From an uncultured Lachnospiraceae bacterium (GTDB lineage Bacteria; Bacillota_A; Clostridia; Lachnospirales; Lachnospiraceae): a stretch of 56,031 nucleotides of DNA. A model generated the notes under the pieces. The model did no database searches, had not been told where the DNA came from, and saw only the letters and a list, made by a program, of their open reading frames with translations. Shown here piece after piece: positions 16,032 to 23,565 of the stretch. Each line of letters starts with the position of its first letter. Positions within the stretch are counted from its first letter, which is position 1. The position numbers and the translations under genes are program-made. The stretch lies in contig CAJUOF010000248.1 of assembly GCA_910587905.1 (NCBI GenBank), positions 1 to 56,031 of the forward strand. Direction: 5' to 3'.

Positions 16032-16502
16032 TTACCAGTATTTCCGCTTCATACCCCGACGGCGCACCCGTCTTCTACAGATTTCATGGTATAAAAGCAC
16101 CTCCACAGCAGCCCTCAGCCATTCCGCCTCCTTCTCGTCGGCGTCCTCCTGAATTTCCTGTCTGTAAACCTCATCGCAGAGCTTTCCAAGGCCAATCCGG
16201 TCCGGATATTCATCGTAAAGGATGCTGCCTTCGTAATCCATGGTATCGCACAGGTCATTCACCTTCATCTGGAGCTTCTTCATTTTTTCCGGATACATGG
16301 CCTGGAAATATTCCATATCCCGCCCCGTGTCCCGGTTATCGTCTCCCATTTCCATGGCCCAGAGTGTCTGTGCCCTGAGATTCGCCCCCTGCATCCTGGT
16401 TCCGGGCATCATTCCAGGCATAAATCCGAACCCTGCCCGCCTCACCCCGGACGGGCGGCCTCCGTAATAATCCCAGATCAAGTCGCTGTATTGTTCTGCC
16501 AT
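16032..16502 (-). CDS. Conserved-looking hypothetical protein, 156 residues
   Basis: I cannot assign a function. The N-terminal third is rich in Met and Gly (GFGFMPGMMPGTRMQGA). The rest is helical, with YFQAMYPEKMKKLQMKVNDLCDTMDY and then YPDRIGLGKLCDEVY, and ends in a very basic tail (CRRRVRRRGMKRKYW). This YP-x-KMKKLQ layout recurs in spore-forming Clostridia as small hypothetical proteins, from memory. No signal peptide or membrane segment. It lies between the YwmB-like gene and the membrane protein, probably co-transcribed with the former. Confidence 0.7.
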   Translation of the reverse strand: MAEQYSDLIWDYYGGRPSGVRRAGFGFMPGMMPGTRMQGANLRAQTLWAMEMGDDNRDTGRDMEYFQAMYPEKMKKLQMKVNDLCDTMDYEGSILYDEYPDRIGLGKLCDEVYRQEIQEDADEKEAEWLRAAVEVLLYHEICRRRVRRRGMKRKYW

Positions 16503-16586
16503 CTAAAATGCCACCTTATATCCATAGTCTACTATAGCATATGCAAATTTCTCTGATTGGTTCGAATAGCTCCTGCTGATTTGTCC

Positions 16587-17045
16587 CTACCAATCGGACA
16601 CAAGGATGGGGCAGCCCAGATAGAACACCGTCTCGTCTTTTCCTTCGTCATAGGTCACCGCCAAATTCAGGTTCACCTTGCCCTCCGGAAGGGTCTTGGT
16701 CTCTCCTGCTCCTTTTGCATATGCATAGACGGTGTACAGAGCGTCCTCATCCACTCCCGCCACCTGCTTTGCCCCCATTCTCTCCAGGAGGGCTTCCGCC
16801 AGGAACCGCTGCTCTTCCCTGGAAAGCTCTCCCGGAAGACGTCCCTCAAACTCCAGGTAATCTCCGTCGCCCACCCTGGAAATATGGCAGTTGATCTTGG
16901 AAAAGTTGACTGCCTCAAATGCCTGGAACACCTCCTCGCCGGAAGCCTCCTTCCTGCCCAGAGCCGCCAAAACCGTCAGGAGACAAAACACCCCCAGCAA
17001 AAATGCCGTCACCGCCAAGGTCTTTTCTTTTTTCATCCATTCCAT
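16587..17045 (-). CDS. Secreted or membrane-anchored YwmB/TATA-box-binding-like protein
   Basis: 152 residues. One hydrophobic helix at about 9-29 follows a Lys-rich start (MEWMKKEKTLAVTAFLLGVF), giving a signal anchor. The outer part alternates strands and helices and includes LTREEQ-like SREEQRFLAEALLERMGAK and YTVYAYAKG. That pattern fits the YwmB family, whose gene lies upstream of murAA in Bacillus; here murA is also nearby. Identification is by layout and context, not by a diagnostic motif. Function of YwmB itself is not established. Confidence 0.6.
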   Translation of the reverse strand: MEWMKKEKTLAVTAFLLGVFCLLTVLAALGRKEASGEEVFQAFEAVNFSKINCHISRVGDGDYLEFEGRLPGELSREEQRFLAEALLERMGAKQVAGVDEDALYTVYAYAKGAGETKTLPEGKVNLNLAVTYDEGKDETVFYLGCPILVSDW

Positions 17046-17148
17046 AAATCGTCCCCCTCTTCTTCAAGCCTGCTCTCCGCAGACCTCTTTCCTAGAGAAT
17101 CACCAAAAAAATGTGTTTTATACAGTGGGGAGCGAAGTTTCCTAATGA

Positions 17149-17179
17149 TAAAAAAGCTGCCGTACAAAATCTGTACGGC
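17149..17179 (-). terminator. Terminator of the rpsF-ssb-rpsR operon
   Basis: Minus strand GCCGTACA and TGTACGGC pair perfectly (17179-17159) around a 5-base loop and are followed by AGC and six T. Confidence 0.9.
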
Positions 17180-17207
17180 AACTCCTGTCATCTCTGATCT
17201 CGCAAGC

Positions 17208-17471
17208 CTATTCCATCGTATAAGGCATAAGAGAGATATGTCTCGCTCTCTTGATGGCAACCGTCAATGCCCTCTGATGCTTTGCGCAGTTGCCGGTGAT
17301 TCTTCTGGGAAGAATCTTGCCTCTCTCGGACACGTATCTCTTTAACTTCGCCACGTCCTTGTAATCGATCACACCATTTTTATCTCCGCAGAACACGCAG
17401 ACTTTCTTTCTTCTGCGTCCGCCTCTCCTCTTCATGGGAGAATCTGCTCTATCGCCTTTTGTGTAAGCCAT
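17208..17471 (-). CDS. rpsR: 30S ribosomal protein S18, zinc-binding form
   Basis: 87 residues. S18 binds the 16S rRNA platform together with S6. The conserved core GRRRKKVCVFCGDKNGVIDYKD and ITGNCAKHQRALTVAIKRAR is complete. Cysteines CVFC and the later NCAKH form the zinc-binding (C+) version; Gram-positives often keep a C- copy elsewhere. Third gene of the rpsF-ssb-rpsR operon, 29 bases after ssb, followed by the operon terminator. Confidence 0.98.
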   Translation of the reverse strand: MAYTKGDRADSPMKRRGGRRRKKVCVFCGDKNGVIDYKDVAKLKRYVSERGKILPRRITGNCAKHQRALTVAIKRARHISLMPYTME

Positions 17472-17500
17472 GATTAAAACCTCCTTATTCCGAATAATGT

Positions 17501-17959
17501 CTAGTTAAACGGGAGACCCTCGTCCTCTACTCCGTCGGGAATATTCATAAATCCGTCATCCAGCGCTGTACTGGGTGCGGGCCTGGACTCCTGACGGTAG
17601 CCGCCGCCTCCCATATTCTGGGCCGCTGCATTTTTACTCTCGGCAAACTCCTGATCCTCCACCACCACCTCCGTGGTGTAGACCTTCTGACCATCCCGGT
17701 TGGTATAGCTTCCGGTCTGGATTCTGCCGCTTGCCGCGATCTTCGTGCCCTGATGCAGGTACTTCTCAGCAAACTCCGCACCTTTTCCAAACACGACGCA
17801 GCTAATAAAATCGGCAGTCTGCTGATCGCCTCCGCCCTCATTGCTCCTGACAAAGCGCCTGTCCACCGCCAAGGTATATCTGGCAATGGCCAAACCGCTC
17901 TGAGAATAGCGGACATCCGGATCTCTTGTCAATCTTCCCATGAGTATTACTTTATTCAT
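17501..17959 (-). CDS. ssb: Single-stranded DNA-binding protein
   Basis: 152 residues. The OB fold occupies residues 1-110 (MNKVILMGRLTRDPDVRYSQ at the start, then the usual FISCVVFGKGAEFAEKYLHQGTK). A Gly/Pro-rich linker leads to the acidic tip ending DEGLPFN. The typical SSB tip is DD(I/L)PF followed by the C-terminus; here an extra Asn follows Phe, and the tip is otherwise conserved. It protects ssDNA and recruits repair and replication proteins. Lies between rpsF and rpsR, as in most Firmicutes. Confidence 0.97.
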   Translation of the reverse strand: MNKVILMGRLTRDPDVRYSQSGLAIARYTLAVDRRFVRSNEGGGDQQTADFISCVVFGKGAEFAEKYLHQGTKIAASGRIQTGSYTNRDGQKVYTTEVVVEDQEFAESKNAAAQNMGGGGYRQESRPAPSTALDDGFMNIPDGVEDEGLPFN

Positions 17960-17980
17960 GTAGTCCCCTCTTTTCTCCGA

Positions 17981-18268
17981 TTACGCTTCCTGCTTTACGC
18001 ACAGATATCTGATTACAGGCTCCATAATGCGGATGTGGTTTTCCACTTCATTCGGACAGTTAGAATCAGACTCGAACTGGATGAAGTAATAGAAGCCTTC
18101 TCTCATCTTCTGGAACTCGTAAGCAAGTCTCTTCTTGCCCCACTCATCCACATTTGTGATGGTGCCGCCGAAACGGGTAATGTAGGACTGAGCCTTCTCC
18201 AAGGCCGCCGCCCTCTCTTCCTCTTCCAGCTTCGCACTCAGCACAAGCGCCAATTCATATTTGTTCAT
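17981..18268 (-). CDS. rpsF: 30S ribosomal protein S6
   Basis: 95 residues. The ferredoxin-like S6 fold is complete (MNKYELALVLSAKLEEEERA, then GKKRLAYEFQKMREGFYYFIQFES). S6 pairs with S18 on the 30S platform. AAGGAGG precedes the ATG. First gene of rpsF-ssb-rpsR; the leader upstream may carry the autoregulatory S6:S18 site. Confidence 0.98.
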   Translation of the reverse strand: MNKYELALVLSAKLEEEERAAALEKAQSYITRFGGTITNVDEWGKKRLAYEFQKMREGFYYFIQFESDSNCPNEVENHIRIMEPVIRYLCVKQEA

Positions 18269-18295
18269 GCTGTTTTACCTCCTTCTGGTCTCTGG

Positions 18296-18317
18296 CCCCT
18301 CCGTTTCCCGGGGGAGC
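18296..18317 (-). promoter_or_regulatory. Candidate S6:S18 autoregulatory leader hairpin
   Basis: In the rpsF leader (minus strand) CTCCC and GGGAG-type arms surround CCGGGAAACGG about 28 bases before the rpsF ATG. Known S6:S18 leader elements are GC-rich hairpins carrying a CCG bulge. The placement and a CCG are present; the fold was not computed. Confidence 0.4.
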
Positions 18318-18348
18318 AAGGAAATCTGAACTGTTGTCACAGATAGTA

Positions 18349-18377
18349 AGCATACCATGTTTCCCCAGGATTTGCAA
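18349..18377 (-). promoter_or_regulatory. Candidate promoter of rpsF-ssb-rpsR
   Basis: Minus strand -35 TTGCAA (18377-18372) and -10 TATGCT (18354-18349), spacing 17, about 80 bases upstream of rpsF. Confidence 0.55.
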
Positions 18378-18389
18378 GCATTTTCGGAT

Positions 18390-18590
18390 TCAATTCTCCG
18401 CATTTTCTATCGATTTTTGCCGGATGCCACGACAGTTTTTCTCCACCAGTCTCCTGGGCACCATGATCAGGTGGCCGCATCCCAGACATTTCAATTTAAA
18501 ATCCATTCCCACCCGGATCACCTCCCACTCGCTGCTGCCGCAGGGGTGCGGTTTCTTCAGCTTTACAATGTCGCCGATCTTAAATTCCAT
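18390..18590 (-). CDS. DUF951 family small protein
   Basis: 66 residues from ATG 18590 (AAAGGAAA upstream). The longer frame from 18644 overlaps the sirtuin stop and adds nothing conserved. The sequence FKIGDIVKLKKPHPCGSS and then KCLGCGHLIMVPRR is the DUF951 signature, a small SH3-like fold with two conserved Cys regions (HPCG and CLGCG). It is commonly found in Firmicutes near the rpsF operon, as here. Possible nucleic-acid or ribosome role; not established. Confidence 0.9.
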   Translation of the reverse strand: MEFKIGDIVKLKKPHPCGSSEWEVIRVGMDFKLKCLGCGHLIMVPRRLVEKNCRGIRQKSIENAEN

Positions 18591-18640
18591 AAGCGTTTCC
18601 TTTCTGTATACCCGTGTCAGGCAGTTGCCTGCACCTGTAT

Positions 18641-19357
18641 TCACAAAAACATTCCCAGGGTCTCACCGATCGGCTCCGTAACCACCAGGTTCGCCCGCCT
18701 GTCCATGGACGTGGCACTCTTGTTGATCAGCACCAATTTCTTTCCCCGGTAATAGTCGGCGAGCCCGGCCGCCGGATACACCGTCAGGGAAGTTCCTCCG
18801 ATGATCAGTACCTCGGCCGCCGCAATATAGGAAACGGCCTTCTGCATGGTAGCATAATCAAGTCCTTCCTCATAAAGGACCACATCAGGCTTGATGGTGC
18901 CGCCACAATCACACAGGGGGATCCCCTTTGCACTCAGAATATAATCCGCATCAAAGCCCTTCCCGCACCTGGTACAAAAGTTCCGGTGGACCGAACCGTG
19001 AAGCTCCAGCACCTCTTTGCTCCCTGCCATCTGGTGAAGGCCGTCAATATTTTGCGTGATGACCGCCCGGAGCTTTCCCTCTGCCTCCAGCTTCGCCAGC
19101 GCCAGATGAGCCTTGTTTGGCTTCGCCTCCTTGCAAATCATCTTCTTTTTATAAAAGCGGTAAAACTCCTCCGTGTTCCTCTGATAAAAGCTGTGGCTTA
19201 AAATCGTCTCCGGCGGATAATCATATTCCTGATTATAAAGGCCGTCCACACTGCGAAAATCCGGGATCCCACTCTCCGTGGACACCCCCGCTCCGCCGAA
19301 AAATACGATGTTATCGCTTTCCGTAACCCATTCTTTCAAGGTTTCCAAATTACCCAT
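18641..19357 (-). CDS. cobB: Sir2-family NAD-dependent protein deacylase (sirtuin)
   Basis: 238 residues, typical bacterial sirtuin length. The NAD-binding GGAGVSTESGIPDFRS motif is near residue 21-36. TQNIDGLHQMAG, the catalytic His in LELHGS and a four-Cys zinc site (CTRC and CDC) follow. GGTSLTVYPAA completes the fold. It removes acyl groups from lysines and makes O-acetyl-ADP-ribose. It follows an Eis-type acetyltransferase gene by 30 bases and so may form a local acetylation/deacetylation pair, although direct linkage of the two is inference. Confidence 0.95.
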   Translation of the reverse strand: MGNLETLKEWVTESDNIVFFGGAGVSTESGIPDFRSVDGLYNQEYDYPPETILSHSFYQRNTEEFYRFYKKKMICKEAKPNKAHLALAKLEAEGKLRAVITQNIDGLHQMAGSKEVLELHGSVHRNFCTRCGKGFDADYILSAKGIPLCDCGGTIKPDVVLYEEGLDYATMQKAVSYIAAAEVLIIGGTSLTVYPAAGLADYYRGKKLVLINKSATSMDRRANLVVTEPIGETLGMFL

Positions 19358-19387
19358 ACCGCTCCTCCTCCCGCCTTTAAACGCTTC

Positions 19388-20608
19388 CTACACAATTTCA
19401 TTGATATAGCTTTTCTTACAGGCGCACACTCCTTCAAGTGCCCCCTCCGGCTCTTCCCCTCCCATCAGGTTGGAAAAAAGCTCCGCCGAAGTGATCCGGA
19501 CGGTCTTCCGGCCAGACGTCCCAGGTGAGGCTTCCGCCGCCCGAAGCGTTCCGCTTTCTGAGAAGGTGATCCGCTCCGCCCGACTCCCCTCGGGGGAAAG
19601 ACTCCAACGGTAAACACCGCTATTTTCCTCCAATAACTTGTCCGAGAGCTCCAGAAAAAGCTCCATGGGCCGTTCTGACGAAAAAAGCTCCAAAAAACTC
19701 ATGGCATCCACGATCCGCCCCATAATGACCGGCTTTTTCTTTTCCAGCTCAAAGGCCGCGCCTGCAACAGAAATTCGCTCTGACGGTTTTCCCGCCCGCC
19801 TGTCTTTCCACCATCTGTCCAGGGCCGAAAGTACCTGTTCTTTATCCTTAAGCCTGCAAAGGACTTCCCGAATCTCCACCGGGTCCTCCCCCCAGTAGGG
19901 AACTGCCGCCACAAGCCGCCCGCCTTTCACGGACGGCTTCCTTCTCGGTCCGGCCGCCGCTTCTGTCCCCGGTTCCGTCAGGAGAAGCATACCTCCCCCT
20001 TCGCTTGCAAGCTCTGCGAAAAGCATCTCATAATAATGAGGATTCCGACTGGTATAGCAGTCAAAAAGCTCCGACTGTACTTCCTCCGAAAAAACCACAA
20101 GCTCCGGAATATCCGCCGTGCCGGCCGGCCGGACAGACAGTGCCGTTTGGTTTTCTCCCTCTTCCATCCCCCAAAGCTTCCACATCCCCTCATCGCTCTC
20201 ATAAAAATATCGGAAACCGAACGGGGCATAGATGGCCTCTGCAGCCGGCATAAGGAACGTAAAGGGCATCCCCTTGTTTCGCATCTGACCAAGGCTTTCT
20301 TTCAGGAGCGCCGCCATCATCCCTCTGTGGCGGTATTCCTCCCGGGTAGCCACAGCTATGATATAGCAGCTGGACACCGTCCGAAAAGAGCGGCCGCTCC
20401 TCACCTGCATCTCATAAGGATTGAGCTGCAGCATGGAGGCCAGCCTGTCCCCATGAAAAATCCCATAGCATTCGTTCTCTTTGTATTTCCATCTGTCGTA
20501 GTAGTCCAGAAACCTTTTGGAATCCTCCGTAAAGATTTCCTCCCACAGTTCTCTGCACGCCCCTTTCTCTGATGCGTCAAGGAGACGCGGCTGCCAGACT
20601 TCCATCAT
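19388..20608 (-). CDS. Eis-type GNAT N-acetyltransferase
   Basis: 406 residues (start 20608 or the ATG one codon later, 20605). The N-terminal GNAT domain includes the strand SSCYIIAVATREEYRHRGMMAALL, with the RxxG acetyl-CoA loop. A second, degenerate GNAT domain and a C-terminal SCP2-like domain (about 290-400) would complete the three-part Eis architecture. Eis-family enzymes acetylate amines on aminoglycosides, peptides or proteins. The gene starts right after the DUF2156 stop and ends 30 bases before the sirtuin. Substrate unknown. Confidence 0.85.
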   Translation of the reverse strand: MMEVWQPRLLDASEKGACRELWEEIFTEDSKRFLDYYDRWKYKENECYGIFHGDRLASMLQLNPYEMQVRSGRSFRTVSSCYIIAVATREEYRHRGMMAALLKESLGQMRNKGMPFTFLMPAAEAIYAPFGFRYFYESDEGMWKLWGMEEGENQTALSVRPAGTADIPELVVFSEEVQSELFDCYTSRNPHYYEMLFAELASEGGGMLLLTEPGTEAAAGPRRKPSVKGGRLVAAVPYWGEDPVEIREVLCRLKDKEQVLSALDRWWKDRRAGKPSERISVAGAAFELEKKKPVIMGRIVDAMSFLELFSSERPMELFLELSDKLLEENSGVYRWSLSPEGSRAERITFSESGTLRAAEASPGTSGRKTVRITSAELFSNLMGGEEPEGALEGVCACKKSYINEIV

Positions 20609-20610
20609 CC

Positions 20611-21519
20611 TTACCGCTCCCTGATCTGAAATTTCTTTGCAAATCCGATGGGATTATAAGACTGTTTCGCCTTCCTAAGTCCCGGAAGTCCCACGTCGTC
20701 CTCCCGGTTCACCAGCTTCACCGTCGGGAATTCATGGATCAAAAACTGCTGATTGATAAAGGGATACATCCCCCGGATCTCCGGGTTCGCCTTCTCGATA
20801 TGAATCACTGCCATGTCCTCGGCGGCATTGTAGCTCCCCATGGTGAATGCTTCCATCTGCCCGTCCACATACACACCGCCCATATGCACTCCTAAGAGGC
20901 CGCATTGGTTTAAAATCCCGTGGATGCCCTCCACCTCCGGATCCAGCGTCTCCTCCACCTGGGCTCCTTTCATACTGCGCCACCGGTCCAGAAACCGCCA
21001 CATGTCTCCCCGGTCCGTGCAGGCCAGGGTCTTGTACTCATACCGGCCCTCATACTCTTTCATAAAGGCATTGACATGATTTTTCTTCTTATGGTATTTT
21101 TTTCCGGCCAAAGTGCGGAGGGCCTCGCCGTCATAGAGGTAGTCTGCCGCATCCGGCTGTTCCACCACGTCAAATTCCTCCGGGTCAAGGTTCAAAAGGT
21201 TCACCGCGTCCTCGTCGGCCAGATAAATCTTGAGCTTCCTCCCCAAGACCTCGTTAAAGTATTTCTTTGTGTCAAAAAAATAATAGGGCAGATCTTCCGC
21301 CTTACAGAGAGGAAGGGCCGCAAAGGGCTCCCCATGAATCTTCATCTTCCACTCCACAGCCTTCCCGCCGTCGCAGACACAATATTCCACATGGTAATAA
21401 TCCTTCCACAAAAAACTGTCCAGGAACACACTGTCACAGGTTTTATTGGAACGCATGGCAAAATACTGCGGAAGAATCTTCACATCTTCCGACTCAATCT
21501 TTTTAAATTCCCATCTCAT
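20611..21519 (-). CDS. DUF2156 (phosphatidylglycerol lysyltransferase C-domain-like) protein
   Basis: 302 residues. It has two GNAT-like halves as in DUF2156/LPG synthetase C-terminal domain proteins. Landmarks are KKIESEDVKILPQYFA, KKYHKKKNHVNAFMKEY (the basic segment before the second GNAT half), FTMGSYN and VIHIEKANPEIRGMYPFINQQFL, with VNREDDVGLPGLRKAK near the end. It lacks the membrane domain of MprF, so it is a soluble acyl/aminoacyl transferase-like protein of unknown substrate. It lies 25 bases after the broken PPIase gene and is likely co-transcribed with the acetyltransferase and sirtuin. Confidence 0.85.
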   Translation of the reverse strand: MRWEFKKIESEDVKILPQYFAMRSNKTCDSVFLDSFLWKDYYHVEYCVCDGGKAVEWKMKIHGEPFAALPLCKAEDLPYYFFDTKKYFNEVLGRKLKIYLADEDAVNLLNLDPEEFDVVEQPDAADYLYDGEALRTLAGKKYHKKKNHVNAFMKEYEGRYEYKTLACTDRGDMWRFLDRWRSMKGAQVEETLDPEVEGIHGILNQCGLLGVHMGGVYVDGQMEAFTMGSYNAAEDMAVIHIEKANPEIRGMYPFINQQFLIHEFPTVKLVNREDDVGLPGLRKAKQSYNPIGFAKKFQIRER

Positions 21520-21543
21520 GTCGTATCGACTCTCTTTCCCACT

Positions 21544-22742
21544 CTATTCTTCTGCCGGAACCTCTATGGCCGTCTCCTCCAGGAAATCCTGCACAGCCTC
21601 CTGCCGCAAAATATCCCGGAGCATGGTTTCGGAATAATTGGCCTTCAATTCCTCCGCCGTCGATCCAATCTCACCGGCCAGCCGTTCTACACCGCTCTCA
21701 TACTCCTCGTCTGTCGGCTCCAGTCCCTCTGCCTCCACAACTGCCCGCACCAAAAGCTGCCATCTGGCATTCTGCTCGGCATACTCTTTCAGTTCTCTCT
21801 GAAACTGCTCCTCCGTCGTTCCCATGCTGCTCAAGTAGGTCTCCATGGTGATTCCATACATGGCGGTCATACTCTCTGCCTGGTACATCTGGCTGTCGTA
21901 ATTGTACTGAATCAGAGATTCCGCGTCTTTTTTAAAATTGGCATTCGCCTCCACCTTCTCCCAGGCGCTGTTGACCTTCCCGACCCGGGCCTCCTCCACC
22001 TTGTTCTCCGCCATGGTCTTCTTCATATACACCCGGTAGTCGTCCACAGTCTTGTACTCTCCGTCTGTGTACCGCTCCACAAAGGCATCATTCAGCTCAT
22101 TGGGAATCGCCTCTCCCTGAACGTAATTGATCTTCACAGTAAACTCCACAGGATCGCCGGCAAAATCCGGATTCGGCGGATAATCCTCCGGAAAATTCAA
22201 GTCCAGCACCACCGTCTCACCGATAGACTTTCCGATCAGTCCGTCTTCAAAGCCGGCGATAAACTGGCCGGAACCGATGGTCAGGTTAAAATCTGTCCCT
22301 GTGCCCCCCTGGAATGCTACGCCGTCCATCTTTCCCTCGAAATCGATATTGCGACATCTCCCTCGGCCACCGTCCCCTCCGTGATCTCCTCGTAGACGGG
22401 CGTTGCCTGTTCCACCTGGGACTTAAGCTCCTCCTCCACGTCCTCGTCCGTCACCTCTGTCTCCATGGCTGTCACTTCGATTCCTTTATATTCTCCAAGC
22501 TCCACATACTCGGAAATATCTTCCAGATCAAAAGCGCTCACATATTCCGGCATCTCAGGAGCAGGAACCGTCACATTCTCTCCGACGGTCTCGCCCTCCC
22601 CAGCCGTTTCCGAAGCACCGGCCGTCGTTTCCTCCGCCACGGTCGCCGCCTGCGTCGTCTCCGCTTCCTCTTTTTTACCACAAGCCGCAACGGAACAAAC
22701 CATGAGCAGTCCAAGCACTGCTGCCAATCCTTTTTTCATCAT
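21544..22742 (-). pseudogene. Trigger-factor-like peptidyl-prolyl isomerase lipoprotein, interrupted by a one-base frameshift
   Basis: The first frame (22742 down to 22317) encodes a lipoprotein signal peptide (lipobox CSVAAC), a Thr/Glu-rich linker and the start of an FKBP-type domain, reaching GTVAEGDVA before it goes out of frame. A second frame from 22329 resumes with GKMDGVAFQGGTGTDFNLTIG and runs to 21544, giving the rest of the FKBP domain and a helical C-terminal domain as in trigger factor. Adding one base near 22350 yields a continuous 399-residue protein reading VANIDFEGKMDG. Such proteins act as extracytoplasmic folding factors. Whether the break is genuine or an assembly error cannot be settled here. 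Confidence 0.88.
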
Positions 22743-22875
22743 AGTTTTGTCTGCATCCTTTCTATCGCTGAATCATTTCTGCGAAACCACTTCGAGCCGG
22801 TCCATTCTGCCACCGGCATCTGTGACCAGGCTCTCTTTCCTAATCCGGCGGCCCCAAAAGCCGTCAAACGCTCCT

Positions 22876-22904
22876 ATTATATCACAAGCCGAAAAAAAAT
22901 TCAA
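22876..22904 (-). promoter_or_regulatory. Promoter of the PPIase lipoprotein gene
   Basis: Minus strand -35 TTGAAT (22904-22899), 17-base spacer, -10 TATAAT (22881-22876). It faces away from the cold-shock promoter, with which it shares the 22743-23105 intergenic region. Confidence 0.75.
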
Positions 22905-22933
22905 TTTTTCCTGCAATCTTCTCGAAAAAACAC

Positions 22934-22961
22934 TTGTATTTTCCTGGATTTCTGTTATAAT
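22934..22961 (+). promoter_or_regulatory. Promoter and long leader of the cold-shock gene
   Basis: -35 TTGTAT (22934-22939) and -10 TATAAT (22956-22961), spacing 16. Transcription from about 22968 leaves a leader of roughly 138 bases before the ATG at 23106. Long structured leaders are known as temperature-sensing elements in csp genes. Confidence 0.7.
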
Positions 22962-23105
22962 GGAGATGCATTCACAGATTTAAGTAGTTCGCATATTATT
23001 AGAGATTATGTTTACTGAATGGTCTGTAATAGTATGTGAATTTTTGTTTGCAAACAATACAATTTTGCTCGTAACTTTCAAATCTATATAAATGGAGGTA
23101 CCAGT

Positions 23106-23306
23106 ATGAATAACGGTACGGTAAAGTGGTTTAACTCAGAAAAAGGTTATGGTTTCATTACTGCTGAGAGCGGTGAGGACGTCTTCGTACATTTTTCTGC
23201 GATTACCGGTGAAGGCTTCAAGACCCTTGACGAAGGTCAGTCTGTAACCTTTGACATCGTTGAAGGCCCCCGCGGCAAGCAGGCGGCGAACGTTGTTAAG
23301 CTGTAA
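23106..23306 (+). CDS. Cold-shock domain protein
   Basis: 66 residues, the standard CspA/CspB length. The nucleic-acid-binding motifs are intact: NGTVKWFNSEKGYGFI (RNP1 KGYGFI) and DVFVHFSAI (RNP2 VFVHF). It acts as an RNA chaperone that melts secondary structure in the cytoplasm. GGAGG lies 9 bases before the ATG. The gene is monocistronic, with a strong terminator. Confidence 0.97.
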   Translation: MNNGTVKWFNSEKGYGFITAESGEDVFVHFSAITGEGFKTLDEGQSVTFDIVEGPRGKQAANVVKL

Positions 23307-23329
23307 TCAAATTAAACCCGACGCAAGAA

Positions 23330-23354
23330 AGAGAGCCTGATGGCTCTCTTTTTT
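23330..23354 (+). terminator. Terminator of the cold-shock gene
   Basis: AGAGAGCC (23330-23337) and GGCTCTCT (23342-23349) pair perfectly around a TGAT loop and are followed by a T-run. Confidence 0.92.
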
Positions 23355-23505
23355 GTATGCCGGGATTCAGTATTTGAATTTCTGCATTTTGTATTTTACC
23401 GGACAATCCAGGAAGAAAAGCGGTTTTTTCTAAGCCAGAACCGTATGAAAGCCGATTTTCCTCCGTATTTTCCGAAACAACAAAAATGCGGAAGCTCAAA
23501 TAAAA

Positions 23506-23534
23506 TTTACAATTCTTTGCATTTCTGCTATACT
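23506..23534 (+). promoter_or_regulatory. Promoter of ade
   Basis: -35 TTTACA (23506-23511) and -10 TATACT (23529-23534), spacing 17. The leader is only about 25 bases, so no purine riboswitch fits. Confidence 0.7.
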
Positions 23535-23565
23535 GTCTGTAAAATCATTTTATAGGAGGCGCCTT

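Noticed and set aside
23535..23565. Purine riboswitch in front of adenine deaminase
   Set aside because: The leader between the -10 box and the ATG is about 25-30 bases, far too short for a purine aptamer.
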